Shown: positions 31,530-43,698 of the stretch, piece after piece
Position numbering within the stretch: position 1 is the stretch's first letter
Layout of the letters: each line of letters begins with the position of its first letter
NCBI GenBank assembly: GCA_021018995.1
Contig: CM037587.1
Coordinates: 86,859,251-86,923,250, forward strand
Reading direction: 5' to 3'
Source of the DNA: Chloranthus sessilifolius
Taxonomy: Eukaryota > Streptophyta > Magnoliopsida > Chloranthales > Chloranthaceae
Length of the DNA stretch: 64,000 bases
Notes under the pieces: model-generated
What the model saw: the letters and a program-made list of their open reading frames with translations, nothing else
Database searches by the model: none
Told to the model about the DNA's origin: nothing
Position numbers and translations under genes: made by a program

Positions 31530-33480
31530 TAACTTCGGGTTAGCCTTAACTTGGGTTTGGACTGATCCGTAGGAGATGCACTCACCCCACCATGCCATGG
31601 GTAGTTTAATGATTACTCACTTTATGGGGAATCCTGTTATCGCGAAAGAGGAGGCGCTCCAAAAACTCACGACCTTAGAGAGCAAACTCAAGTCGTCAAC
31701 TACTGCGACAACCCTTTGATGGATTTTTTTTGCACTTGTATGAGCTATCATGCATCCCTTTTTCACCGAACTATTTATGACTAATTTAGGAATTTAAAGA
31801 CACGTACGGGTCAACGTTCTAAATAGATAACATTAGTTCTACCCTTGTGCAGACTTTCTCCACAACCAACACCATTTATTATATAATTAACTAACGTAGT
31901 TTATTATAGATAGTAGCAGTGAGTCATACACATGCGTGAAGATGACAACCAAAAATAAAAATTAAAAATAAAAGAAGAAGAGCCACTCCACTGGACCTTG
32001 ACACAACATATTGCCTTTTGCTTCACCACGAGACTGAGTTATCTCCAATGAGAACAAAGAACCCAATTTTAGATGACCCCATGGAAAAATTAAAAATGGA
32101 TATTCTAAGCTTAACTAAGCTCAAGAGTGAAATTTTATTCGATCTTTCTAAGTCAGCTAAACAACTAAAAGTGTGCTAGACTATGATACATTCAGAGATC
32201 ATCCAATATAAAATTTATATGACAATGAGGCTAAGAATAAAACAAAAGTTAGGGTATATATATGCCCACAACCCTAACCCTAGCTCTGAAAACCTAATCC
32301 TAAAATGCATGAAGGCACACATGTTCTAAGTGGTCCAACTCTACAAAGCCCTAGAAGGAATCAGAATCCCATATTTCATGATTGCTTCAGCATTCCCAAA
32401 TTTTAATAGCTCAATGAGCAAAAGGGCTAAAAAATGAATGAACAAATATATATAATATTATATTTTAGTTGTTCTTTGGCATATGGATAAGAAAATAAGG
32501 GCACTTCTCCCATGGAAAAATAAAATAAATACCTAACCTCTATTTTAACTCTAGGGTACAGGGGAATGTGAAAGGGAGAGGATAGAGTGGGTGCAAGGAA
32601 TGTGGGCAGTAACGAGCCATTGAGAGAACATGCGAAGTGAGGTTGGAATCTGTGCAAACTCAATACACCACATTTCAGTTTTTTGACTTAGTGCATAGGG
32701 ACTTGTGAAGGGCCCCTTTTAAACATTTCTTTATGTGAAATCAAATGGGTTGAGAGATGAGAGAGTTTTTTTGAGAGGTTGGGGTGCCTTTTAGGGTGGC
32801 ATGGTCAGTTGGTCATGTTAGGGTCCTGATTTGTGGGTTAAATGAAATGTAAGGGGGTCTGCAATCTCCATGCTTTTCCAATAATAATCACACCAAAGAC
32901 AAAGACACATGAAAAAAAATTTGTAGATAATAGCTATAGACGCACATGGAACAGCAAAAAGATGGGGTCCTTTCTGGCTTAGGACAGGCCACATGGGTTG
33001 GCTGCCACAGCTTATTGCCATGGATTGAGCCCACATGTCTTTGCAACAAAAAATACAAAGATAATAACCCAATTAATTACCCTTAGATAAGGATTAAGGA
33101 ACCCAAAAATAAATATAAGAATAGAGTTTATATTATATGCTTGTGCGCACACATTGAAGACAGTATTTGAGTCATCTAGACCACATGTGCCATCACTGTA
33201 CATCGATCTAGATCGCCCCTGACGAAGTTTGCTATGTGGATTGTTTGTTACTTGCAAACTGTGTTGATGAAACAACTTATACATTTGATTTCGGAGCTAA
33301 GTCCAATCACACATGTTAGTGTTTATTGTGTACAATCAAGGTCTATGCATAATGTGTCATGCTCGTAGTATCTATCGATGACTCAGAACACCATTTGTTG
33401 ATAGTTGGGCCCAGCCATTTAATTATGCCAACTAAACAAAATCATGTTATTCCCTAACACTATTTCGTAAAGAATCACAT
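31530..33480. other. Low-copy A/T-rich stretch, nothing recognised
   Basis: About 2 kb without repeated motifs shared with the rest of the window. The short ORFs on both strands lack family features. No tRNA, rRNA or known microRNA sequence was recognised by eye. Confidence 0.5.
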
Positions 33481-33486
33481 TTTGTG

Positions 33487-33775
33487 TTCTATAAGCAAGG
33501 ATTTAACCACTGATATAAATCGGCATAGCAGACGGTATGTATAGGACCAGCCAAACTGGCAGATATTAAAGTTTATTTTTTAATATTAAAAAATATTTAT
33601 TTATTTTTGCCCAAAGGGATTTGTTATTTTATCCAGTTTATATCAGATACTTTTTACCCAATATGAGCCGCTATTGATTGATATTTGACTCCATATCGGA
33701 TCGGGGGTATATATAGTATTGAATGGGTACTAACCCGATACATATCGGTGTGACCTATATTTAAAAACATGGGTA
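33487..33775. mobile_element. Possible small TIR element
   Basis: The left GGATTTAACCACTGATATAA and the reverse complement of the right end (TTTAAATATAGGTCACACCG) are weakly inverted, with ATCGG/CCGAT motifs near both ends. No duplication was found. Confidence 0.25.
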
Positions 33776-34300
33776 CAAGTCCCAGAGAAGCCAAAAAATC
33801 AAGGTTCAAACTATGACTAAACATAAAACACGGGTTAAGAGTAAAGAAGCTTTATGAAATCAGTGGAGAAGCAAAATTGTGTACCCATTGGATTATTTTC
33901 TAAGTGACCACGCTTATAAAAGTCACGCAATCAACTAGCTAGGGGAAACAAAACAGTACAAAACTAAAAGGAAATAAATAAATAATATCTTGAAAAAAAA
34001 AATTATAATAATAATAATAAATAAACAAATACTCCCTATGAATATAAAAACTAAAATAACCCAATAACTAGAATTCATTAATTGGTTAATAAATTATATC
34101 AGAATCTAAATTACGATTAGGGTTTTGAATGATGAGAGACAATGAAGTGGAGTACGCGAGGTTGCTATAATGCAACTTGTGGTGCCCGTGTGAGTGGGCC
34201 AAGGGTGTTTGGGTCCGAGCCGAGATGGGTACATGATTAGGAGCGCATGCGCCGACCAAGTTCACATACAACAAATCTAATTGACTCACCATCAGATCAC

Positions 34301-34303
<3 letters not shown>

Positions 34304-34352
<49 letters not shown>
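34304..34352. repeat. (TA)n microsatellite
   Basis: About 24 TA units next to the reverse-oriented SINE copy. Confidence 0.98.
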
Positions 34353-34356
<4 letters not shown>

Positions 34357-34384
34357 ACGAGGATCATGTTTTCCTAAGTTTTTC

Positions 34385-34500
34385 CCGCGAAAAGAAAAGG
34401 TCATTCCTCAGCAGGAGGGTGGATGGGTACATGACTAACCTCTGACTTTTTATACATAAAGTGGCTGTTCTCTAGACTCCACTTTTACTATTACACCAAG
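34385..34500 (-). mobile_element. Au-like SINE copy, reverse orientation
   Basis: Read on the minus strand it gives CACTTTATGTATAAAAAG, TCAGAGGTTAGTC and CCATCCACCCTCC, the body of the SINE at 31349-31529. The tRNA-like head is missing or decayed. Confidence 0.6.
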
Positions 34501-35982
34501 CAATGGCTGCTAATTTTTACCCGAAAATTCTTATTATAATTTTTTGTGTTGAGTGATAAATTTTAATGAGATTGATTAGTATCAGACGATATTGTTATTA
34601 TCAAACACTGTATCCTTCCTCACAAAAAATAAAGGACACCTCTCTGGACCCACAAAGCCTGATATGCAGATCACTCTATATATGCCACACGCACGGCATC
34701 AGTCATTGAGCCAATCAAATCATTTTCACCATCTGATCAATACACATTATGGATTGTTCCTCATATTCAGTTCAAATGTTTATCTACAAGCTCTTGATCG
34801 GACAGTTAAGATTATTTGACCGATGAGTTTTTTCTGCTAAGGTCAATACATCGGATCAATCCAAATTGTCCAGATAATGATGGTGGCCGGTTGCATCACA
34901 GAAACTAAATCGATCGAATGATCATAACCTTCATAATTGATCTGATGGTTAGGATTGTTAGATTAATGCACGTTCCTTGATATGCATCGATCCAACCCAA
35001 CCGCCCTTGTGACCTTTTGGATATATATACGCTAGATAGACTGAGTACTATTTCTTATGCTCCGGCCCAAGCACCTGATCCCAACTCTATAGGGATTCCA
35101 AACAAAAGGTAGGTTAGTTATGTTATCCTCTCATACATACATGTAAGATAAAAGCGTGTATCTAACACCGTCCACTTTAGTGCTTGCTTTTTAATATTTT
35201 CACATTGACATAAGTATTTGTTCAATTTTGAAAAGCTCGGAAAAGATAATTGACCGTCAAAGCAATTAATAAGAGATGGATGAGAATTGGCATTCTTTTC
35301 CTTAGAGCTGGTAGTCAATGATCGGCACGTCGCACATGCGTAAACGGTGCGCAGGCTTGAGAAATATATGCAGACTTTAAGGCCTTGTTCGGCAGTTTCA
35401 GAGTTTTCCGAGAAAATCCTTAAAAAATGAGTTCTTCATATTTCTTTTTAGAAACCTCAAATTCCCTGAAAGTCAATTTCTTTGCGAGCGTTCTTGAATT
35501 GTCCAAAAACTCATTTTCTTATGTTTTATTTTCTTGTGTTCTTTATTTTTTCAAGGAAATGTTTCATTGAAGCGGTTATGATGTTCGGATGATCATTAAA
35601 TTTTATATATTTTCAATCGACAATCTGGTGAAAACTTTTATCGGGCTGATTCTGAAAAAAAAAATTCTAATATAGGTTTTTAATACATCTGCAACAGTGT
35701 TTTAAATATCATTCATTCCTTGCTTAAATGTCTAACCAACCTATTTAAATAGCAGCTATGCCATGGTTCAAATTTCGTGTGATAATTCAAATTATTGGCC
35801 GAAATATATTGGTTTCGGTCAACACCGAAATGATAACATGTAATCTTCTCTCTTGCCATTATCAACTTAAATTATGAACCTAATTTATATGGGGAGCATA
35901 ATTATTGGCTTAAATGATGCATAAATCTAAATTTTTTATTATAGGCTAAAATTTAGTCGTTAAGCTCTTATTGAATCTGTTC
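34501..35982. other. A/T-rich stretch, nothing assigned
   Basis: No gene was recognised. A possible MITE terminus, TTAAGGCCTTGTTCGG, occurs at 35379-35394, but its partner end was not found. Confidence 0.45.
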
Positions 35983-36424
35983 AGGTACCTATCTTTGTGC
36001 CCACCTATTTACTAAAAGCGCCCACATGAGAAGCCCCTTCAAACCCATTGATTATGTCGGATCAGATGATGGAGATCGCTTTTCAACCTAATACTTCACA
36101 TAGTGGATCTTGAGATCATGAAGCACCTATCAGATGGTCAATTTGTGATTCCACATATCACACATCCAAAAAAAATAGCCCTTGAATCATATGATACACA
36201 TCACGCTCAAACGTGATTTTAGGGTCAGTTTTTGGAGATCTGTGGCACATTAAATAAAAAATTGACCGCCCAATAGGTGCTACATGATCTCAAGATCCAT
36301 TGTGGGAAATGTCGGGGTCAAAAACAATCTCCATCATCTGATCCGAAGCAATCAATAGTTTTGAAGGAGTCCCTAACATGGGTGCTTTCAGAGATTGAGA
36401 GGGCGCGAATAGAGATACCGAACC
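35983..36424. mobile_element. Fold-back MITE, copy 3 (complete)
   Basis: This is a near full-length inverted repeat of about 440 bp. The left end AGGTACCTATCTTTGTGCCC pairs with the right end GCGCGAATAGAGATACC. Inner blocks pair as well: GATCAGATGATGGAGATC with CAATCTCCATCATCTGATCC, and GGATCTTGAGATCATG with CATGATCTCAAGATCC. It has no coding capacity and is the best reference for the family. Confidence 0.8.
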
Positions 36425-36559
36425 TGTTATTTTTGGGCACTTTATATGGGGAGTGAAATTAAATGCTAAAATTATGGATTCTTGCTATTATCGGCTAACA
36501 TTTAGCACAACTCCCGAAAAGTGATTGGAGAACTATGTTTTTTTTTTTTTTTTTGTGAT

Positions 36560-36805
36560 AATTCACTGGGAACCATATATTAAAATCGAAGAATCATGCT
36601 TGGTATACTCGCATGATCATCTCCATTTTTTTATATGTGTGACATGTGAAATCAAAATCCGACCGTCTAAATGTAGACCCATGATGTCCAGATATGTCGT
36701 GTCAAAAATTGGGCTAAAACCAATCTCTATTATATAAGTCACTGAAGTCAAAACTAAGCATATAAAACTCGGGTTGAGAAGAATCTTGGATTGTAAATAC
36801 AAGTA
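36560..36805. mobile_element. Fold-back MITE, copy 4 (degraded)
   Basis: It shares CATGATGTCCAGATATG, ATTGGGCTAAAACCAATCTC and TTGTAAATACAAGTACCC with the right halves of other copies. The left half is short or lost. Confidence 0.5.
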
Positions 36806-37310
36806 CCCCTCTTTTTTTTTTTATAACCAACCCAATTTTTTCGTTTTTTACAAAAAGAAAAAATATTAGGACCAAAATTTCGGGCCATCCTAAAATTTTC
36901 AGCCAAGATTCTGAAATTTCGGTCAATACTTCAGTTTCGGGCAGCCCTAAAACCGAAAACGAACCCGCCATTTTTATCCTTGGCTAGTGCTAACGGGTGC
37001 TTGTTTATTAGAATCGATCCGATGCATTTCTTTGGGTGGAGTATAATATTGGTAGCTCATAAACAGAGCTTTCCTGAGAAAAAACCTCTGAAAACAAACT
37101 ATCGCTTTCAACGGAAAATGCAAGAAAAACTCGCAGCCCAAGAAAAATTCCCGAATAGAAGAAAGTCTTAGAAAAGTGCTCAGAAAGCCGATTTTCCGCA
37201 GAAAAGTCTCTATTTGTGAGACTTTCTTGGCTCTCAAACGAAGCCTACCGGGTTGTTTGGATCTCTAGATTAAAAAGTTACGGATATTTTTTTGGGAGTT
37301 AATAATTGCA
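36806..37310. other. Intervening stretch with a possible TIR fragment
   Basis: GGGTGCTTGTTTATTAG at about 36997 and the reverse complement of CTCTCAAACGAAGCC at about 37228 are loosely inverted, which may mark a small MITE. Nothing coding was seen. Confidence 0.3.
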
Positions 37311-37319
37311 CACGAGATT

Positions 37320-37640
37320 TGTATCGTATAACACGATTATAACAAAGACTTTGTTATCATTTAGATATGTGTCATGTGGAACACCACCTAGCCCATCTGA
37401 TTTGACGATCTATAATGGAAAGATCCTTGAGCCCAAAGATTGGCACGAAACATGATTTCCATCATCCAATGGAATACGGGCAAAGGACATCATTTGATTC
37501 AATGGTTGACTTTGAGAATGAAGATGATACAAATCATTTTTCCTACTAATTTTTGGCCAATGAGATCTTTACATCATAATCTTCAAATCCGACAGCTTAG
37601 ATAGGTATTCCATATGGCATAGATCTCAAAAATAATATAT
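37320..37640. mobile_element. Fold-back element, second subfamily
   Basis: The left (TTTAGATATGTGTCATGTGG, CCCATCTGATTTGACGATC) and right (ATCTTCAAATCCGACAGC, TTAGATAGGTATTCCATATG) parts are inverted. A diverged sister copy lies at 57030-57310. Confidence 0.5.
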
Positions 37641-37664
37641 TATTTCTTTTTAACCATGTGCCAC

Positions 37665-38747
37665 TAGGGCTCTCAATGGGCCGGGCTAGCCCGGATTTTG
37701 GCCCGCACCCGGCTAAGAAAAAGCGATATATTTTGCGAATCGAACCCGGCCCAGTACATGGGTCGGGCAAATCAAGTGGTGACCCGGATTGATCCAGGCC
37801 GGGCTTAGGTTGAATGTTCCAACACCCGGCCCGCATCCGACCCGGATAAAAAAAATAAAGAATTAAGTATATATATATATATATATGAGAAAGGGGAAAA
37901 TGTGCCTGAGCGTAGAGATATCTCTATGCCAATTGATATGGGAGCGACACGTAGCTCCTTTTTTGTGAAATGATGGGTGGCATGGGGCTCACTTTACTAA
38001 CTAGAGTTAAACTTTTAAAATATTTTAAAAGTTACATTCCCTTTCAGCCGTCATTTTTTACTTTTTTAGAAGCCGTTTTAAAGTATTTTTTTTCTCTCCT
38101 CTCTTCTCTCTCTTTTTCTAAGAAAGTGTCAAACTTACTTTTTTAGGTATATTTTACTCAACAAATGTGAACACCAATGGTGAAGCGCTAGCACCTCGAC
38201 AGCGAAGCACCGGCACCCCGATAGCGAGGCGTTGGCACCCCGGTGTCGAGGTGTCGGTGCTTCGCTAAAAAAAAGAAGGGGGCATTGACGCCTCTTTTAA
38301 GGGGCGTTGACGCCTTTATATTGAAGTGTTGGCACTTCGATAAAAATAAAAACGAAATTTTATGGGTGTCTAGGTGTTGGCGCCCCTATATAGAGGCGTC
38401 GGCACTTTTATTTTAAAAAAAAAATTAAATCGAAGTGTCAACACCTCAATATAGAGGCGTCGTCACCCCTTTTTTTTTTTTAGCAAAGTGTTGGCACCTT
38501 GATATAGAGGCGTCGACACCTAGGAGCTGGCACATCGGTGTCGAGGTGCTAGTGCCTCGCTATCGGGGTGTCGGTGCTTCGTTACCGAGATGTTAGAAGA
38601 TTATTTAACCTTTAAAATATTTTAAAAGTGTAACCCTATTTAGTAAAGTTGTTCGCTACCCATCACTTCAAAAAAGGATGCTTCTTGTCACGCTCATATC
38701 AATTGGCTTAAAGATATTTTTACGCCCGGACGCATATCCCCGACCTT

Positions 38748-38790
<43 letters not shown>

Positions 38791-39161
38791 GAGCATTTTA
38801 GTAAAAATGCACTTGCATTCCCAATAGCACTAGCTTCATATAAATAGAAACCCTAAAATAGGATTTTCATTTTATGGCAATGCCTACCATCTCAAGTCCC
38901 AACCTAAGCAAGCCTCTTGCTCCATTAAACTTTCTCTCTCTTTAGAAATTGATTTGAAATTTTTTTGCCAAATTTTATCTTTTTTAAAAAATATTGCTCG
39001 AAAAAAATCCGAAAATAAGCCCAAGCCAGGCCTAGCCCGCTATGGGTTGGGCTTGGGCTAAGTACATCATAGCCTGAGTTAGTGCCAGGATTAAAAAATA
39101 TTAAGAACCCAACCTGGGTTGAACCCTAGCCCGGCCCTAACCCAGCCCATTGAGAGCTCTA
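37665..39161. mobile_element. hAT-like non-autonomous element
   Basis: The ends TAGGGCTCTCAATGGGCCGG (left) and TAGAGCTCTCAATGGGCTGG (right, reverse complement) are inverted. They are flanked by the 8-bp repeats TGTGCCAC (37657-37664) and TGTACCAT (39162-39169), six of eight matching with two transitions. An 8-bp duplication and GGGCCGGGC-rich ends fit hAT. It has no transposase ORF, and the middle is occupied by a nested fold-back element. Confidence 0.72.
37887..38748. mobile_element. Fold-back element inserted in a (TA)n tract, with internal hairpin array
   Basis: The outer arms of about 150 bp are inverted: GCGTAGAGATATCTCTATGC and GCCAATTGATATGGGAGCG on the left mirror GCTCATATCAATTGGCTTAA on the right, and both arms contain TTTTAAAATATTTTAAAAG. 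It is flanked on both sides by (TA)n (37868-37886, 38749-38788). The interior (38170-38600) is a series of GTCGGTGCTTCG/CGAAGCACC and GGCGTCGACACC hairpins separated by A- or T-runs. It is non-coding. Confidence 0.72.
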
Positions 39162-39394
39162 TGTACCATGGTACAAAGCTAGTGGGCAAGCTATAGCTCC
39201 CTTTTTTTCTCCTTTGAGAAAAGTCTTTGTACCGTGTTTGGGTATCAAGGATTTTATATTATTTTTTTTCATTAGTAAATAAGTATCAATTTTGACTCAA
39301 AATAGGATTTTATTTCTTTCACCAGAATAGATGAAATTTTCTTGTAATCAAACTTTAAAACAAATTTGCCTCTATTATAAAACTTAATTTCATA

Positions 39395-39530
39395 CCACTC
39401 TACCACCCCACCACCACCACCATCACCACCATCATCACTATCACCACCTCACCACGATCGCCACCACCCCTCCCCACCCAACCACCACCACCATCCCAAC
39501 TACCATGACCACCGTCGCCACTACTAACAC
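39395..39530. repeat. CAC-rich minisatellite, segment 1
   Basis: Imperfect CCACCACCATCACCACC repeats. Similar sequence resumes at 40960-41077 and 43485-43680, so one locus appears to have been split by two insertions. Confidence 0.8.
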
Positions 39531-39700
39531 CCAATGGCAGAGCCAGGATTTTTCTTATGGGTGATCCTTTATAGTCATAAGATAGTAATAATAATAAAGA
39601 ACACTTCAATGGTGTGAGATAAAAATTTCTAATTTAATGGTAGAAGATTGTTTAAACACTATTTGGTTTATAAATGTCTGTTAGGAACCATTATCCCTAA

Positions 39701-39857
39701 TAGGGCTGTGCATTTTTTGGACCGAACCGAGCCGCCGGGTTTGGTCCGGTTTGGACGGGTACCGGTTTGGGTTTGGTTTGGAAAAAAGGAAAACCGAAAA
39801 GTTTTTTTGGTTTCGATTCCAAGCAGAAACCAAACTGAACCGAATGTAGTTTGTAAG

Positions 39858-39914
<57 letters not shown>

Positions 39915-40242
39915 GATTTTGATTAATTTTAAAGGGCATTTAAGTAAAATACATATTTTTATATAAAACCCTACCCTTGTCTTTAGCCCATTCCTAAATC
40001 ATAAAGCAATAAAGTAGAACTTATAAGAAAATCGGTTGAGAAGTTGAGAAAATTTTGATGTGCAAGTAGAACTTACAGGAAAACCGAAACCGACCAAACC
40101 AAACCGAACCAAATTGAATCGGGTTGGTTTGGTTTAAGAGTTGAATTGTTTGGTTTGGTTTGAAAATATAAAAACCGATTAGGACCGGTTTGGTTTGTGG
40201 TTTTTGTCCAAAACCGACCATACCAAACCGAATACACCCCTA
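39701..40242. mobile_element. hAT-like MITE with (TA)n interior
   Basis: The left end TAGGGCTGTGCATTTTTTGG and the right end in reverse, TTAGGGGTGTATTCGG, are inverted. The 8-bp flanks ATCCCTAA (39693-39700) and ATCCTTAG (40243-40250) match at six positions, with transitions at the other two. The interior is rich in ACCGAACCAAACC-type sequence and has (TA)n at 39864-39912. Confidence 0.7.
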
Positions 40243-40360
40243 ATCCTTAGAAATAATTATACTTTGAGTAATAAATTAGGGCTTTTATTTTTTATTAAAA
40301 AATAATAATTATAGCATATCTTTGACTTCAGCGAAAAATCGACGACATTCTAAGATATTA

Positions 40361-40513
40361 CACTACAAAAAATAAGACTATTAGCGGCAGTTTTTTTAAC
40401 AAAAAACTGTCGCTATTAGTCCTGTCACTATAAAAAACTGTTGCTATTAGTCCTGCCGCTATCAAAAAGTGCCTTAATAGGAAGTGCCGCTGAAACACCT
40501 TATTTTTGTAGTC
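40361..40513. mobile_element. CACTA-like MITE (about 153 bp)
   Basis: CACTACAAAAAATAAG at the left pairs with CTTATTTTTGTAGT at the right, the usual CACTACAA-type terminus. Internal subterminal repeats GCGGCAG / CTGTCGCTATTAGTCCTG occur in both orientations. Confidence 0.72.
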
Positions 40514-40567
40514 TTGGCGATCAAAAAGTAAATGAGATCTCATAGAAAGAGATGGGTGGCTAAAATT

Positions 40568-40692
40568 TGAGAGAGAGAGAGAGAGAGACATTGGGACTTG
40601 GGAGTGGGGAGAGAGAGAGAGAGAGATGGAGATTGGAGAATGGAGAGTGGTTAGGCTTTGAGAACCGAGAGAATTTTGGGATAGGATTTGGG

Positions 40693-40720
<28 letters not shown>
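40568..40720. repeat. (GA)n microsatellite blocks
   Basis: Three GAGAGA runs (40568-40588, 40609-40625, 40692-40720) are separated by TTGGG- and GGAGTGG-like sequence. Confidence 0.9.
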
Positions 40721-40723
<3 letters not shown>

Positions 40724-40968
40724 TTGGGAGTCTGTTTCTATTAAAAAAATTTGTGGATAAAAAGGTAAGTTTTTAAAATATCTTAAGAAGTTTTGAGATT
40801 TGCGGGATCCTTATTAAAAGATCCTACCCCTAAAAAGATAAAACTTAAAAGACTTTAAAGAAAAATAATTTGCTCTTAAAAAAATAAAACTTTAAAGACT
40901 TTAAAGAAAAAAATATGCGATGGGGATCCCGGGGCCCCCCATTGAACAACGTGACTCCGCCACTGCCA

Positions 40969-41077
40969 CCACCTCACCACTATAGCCACCACCCCACCCC
41001 ACCAAACCACTATCTAACAATTGCCACTAATAGCACCACCACCACAACTATGACCCGGACTCCACCATGACCACGAC
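40969..41077. repeat. CAC-rich minisatellite, segment 2
   Basis: CCACCACCTCACCAC- and CCACCCCACC-type repeats continue the locus of 39395-39530 up to the border of the solo LTR. Confidence 0.7.
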
Positions 41078-43479
41078 TGTGATAGCCCGGATTTCGGCAC
41101 CTCGAAACCCGCGTCGTCGATGCAGCCATTTAGGTCGTATCCCAAACTTTAGATGGAACACTTGATAAGTTCACATCTAAGCGGAAACAATTCACGTCTA
41201 ACTATCAATTAGACCTTCAAGTAAAATAGTTGATATTCATTTCTATGTAAGATGATGTTAATTACAAAAGACGGTTTAATCCTCATGCCAATTACATGAG
41301 CAAAAGAACCGAATCGAACCATCAGTGACACGTCAAAAGTCACCAAGGGATGGTTCGCAGAAAAAGAATAAGTACCGTACAATTTAACATTCTAAAAATG
41401 AATTTTGGCCAGGCATACCAAGCCTTACAATAGTTTCCCAAAAATATCAAGTGCCACAGCTCACGTCTACTAAAAGAAATCCTCTGAAGGGGGCTCCGTC
41501 TCCTCCAAAGGCACGTAGTCCGTGTCCTCTTGGTCCTGGTCCTCAATATCCTCAGCTATCCCTGAACCTGTGATGTATAGTCGAAAGGTGAGCTACATCA
41601 TAGCTCAATAGGGAAACACAATAGCATGTATATTTTCTCGACATAACACATATATTTCATGAAGCATTTCTAAACATGGAACAAAATTTATAACAATTAC
41701 TTGACCCAAAAAGACTATCTGATGCATGATTTCTAATCACATTTTTACTAGAAAAAAAAAAGATACACACCATATACACACTTAAAAGAATCACTTAAAT
41801 AATTGCTCGAGCAATATAACATCGAGCCCCTGATAGAAGTACCCACCATCGTCATTCATATGAACCATTTCACAATGCCCAAACCCCTTAGCAAGAGGTG
41901 ACTTGTGCCGGATGAAGTATTTCTGCTATTGGAAATTAAAGAGCGGATATTCCGTCGAACCGGTACACAATTTATACGGATTGGCCGCCGTATCGGTCAC
42001 GAATATCCCACCGTGTCGGTCACGGGTATCCCGCCGTGTCGATTGGGTATTCACAATTTAAACCTTAAATTCAATGTACATGTTACATATAGTTTATCAC
42101 CGTGTGTTGTGGTAAATATACTTAGTTCAAGTTTCACATATGGTTCTCACATACTAATTCACATTTCTTTGCTATCGCACATAACATGGCTTACTTCACC
42201 TTGATGTCACACACATAATTATCCAATCGTTTTCACGCACACACACACACAAGATTCTCTTTCTTAGTGATTGTACTTATAAAATCATGTGATCTAACTA
42301 TGGATGGACTCATGCAATTACAAATCAACTAAGGGAAAAGCACATATTTACTTATCATATCATTACGCACATGCTAGTTGAAGGTAACACACACATGTTA
42401 TTGAATTTCCCTACCTCAAATCGAGTCGCACGGAGACTAAACCCAATCGTATCAAGCACGCACTCACTCAAATCCCACGTGTCGATCCTACAATTTAACG
42501 CATCCAACATCTTATAAAAAAGCCTAGAAGAATAAAAGATATAAACCACTGAGGAATTCGGAAGAAAAGAACAAGTAAAGTATCATGTTCCTCGTGCGAG
42601 AGAGCCCCGAGGCTCGGGAGCGCGAGCGGAAGTTGGTCAAAACCTCGCGCGACCGAATTGACATTCAGTTGTCTGATGGGTGTTGCGCGAGGCCTCGCTC
42701 GAGCGAGACCTTTATGCCTTTAAGTCCTCGAGCGAGCGAGACACAGCCTTCTCACAGCTCCTCTTATCCTTTCGCAAGGCTATTTAAGTTATATCTCTGT
42801 GGCTCGCACAAGTGAGCCTTTAAGCTCGTGCGCGAGAAGGACAGAGACATTTCAGATCAGAGTTTTTCCCAAACTCGATCTTCACTAAACCTTAACTATT
42901 TCAAACCCTAAATTTCAAGGAACATTAAATGCTAAAATTACTACACAACTAGCATTAAATCATTACCTTAAATACCATCAATGTTCCTTGGACTGGATCT
43001 TCTCTTTCTTGACGATGTCAAAGAGGGTTTTAACAACCTAGCTCTTCTTCACACTTCTCATCAAGCTCACGAACCCCCACGCGATCCTTAGAAATGTGCA
43101 GCACGAATCTCCATGCACAATTACTCTACTTCACTCACCTTCTATTAGATCCACTCACCTAAATCTCCCAACTATTCTATCTTTCTCTACAAAGCTCATT
43201 TTCTTCTTCTTCTCTTCCTCTCTCTATTTCCCACAACTCAAAATGGGTTCTAAATGAAACCCACGTGTGAGACCCCTCTCCCCTATCTCCATTAGTTGGT
43301 TTTTTTTTTCAACATGTAAAATACCAACACTCTATACTGGTGTCAAATGTCTTTACCTCCTTATGTGTTAAACATATATACTCCAAGTGTGAGTTTGTGC
43401 ATGGGTTTCCTTGTGAACCACATACACACACTTGAACTACACCAAACCTACTCGGTTCACGAAATTCAGGGTTATTACA
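41078..43479 (-). mobile_element. Element C: solo LTR of a Tekay-like family
   Basis: Read on the minus strand it starts TGTAATAACCCTG at 43479 and ends GGGCTATCACA at 41078, about 2.4 kb, with no internal region. It shares blocks with element A's LTR (the reverse of GGGGCTCGATGCTATATTGC; CTCGAGCGAG palindromes at 42590-42840) and is close to LTR F. The flanks ACGAC (41073-41077) and ATAAC (43480-43484) could be one 5-bp duplication changed at both bases of a CG. It inserted into the CAC-rich locus. Confidence 0.8.
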
Positions 43480-43484
43480 ATAAC

Positions 43485-43680
43485 CATTACTAGCAACTTC
43501 TCCACCATACCTCTTCCACCACCACCCCCTCATCCTCATCCCTCTTCATTGTCACGCCACCACCTTCTGTGCCATACCTCCACCTCCTCCTCCATCACTA
43601 CCACACAACCACATTACTGCCACCACCTCCTCCACCACTACCACACGAATCCATCACTGTCATTACCTTCTTTACTATGA
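43485..43680. repeat. CAC-rich minisatellite, segment 3
   Basis: CCACCACCACCCCC, TCCTCCATCACTACCAC and similar units lie beyond the solo LTR and continue the same locus. Confidence 0.75.
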
Positions 43681-43698
43681 TCACCACACCTCTTCAGC

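Larger units (their letters stand above)
39532..40968. mobile_element. Possible TIR element with CAGTGGCGGAG-type ends
   Basis: The left end CAATGGCAGAGCCAGG and the right end read in reverse, CAGTGGCGGAGTCACG, are inverted, and both sit inside CAC-rich sequence. The direct repeats at the borders are not clear because the flanks are themselves repetitive. It carries a hAT MITE (39701-40242) and a CACTA-like MITE (40361-40513). Confidence 0.45.

Noticed and set aside
32427-33284. Short minus-strand ORFs in the low-copy stretch
   Set aside because: No family motifs, no codon bias and stops in flanking sequence; probably chance ORFs.
39648-39939. ORFs on both strands with Tyr-Ile repeats
   Set aside because: They are translations of the (TA)n tract inside a hAT MITE.
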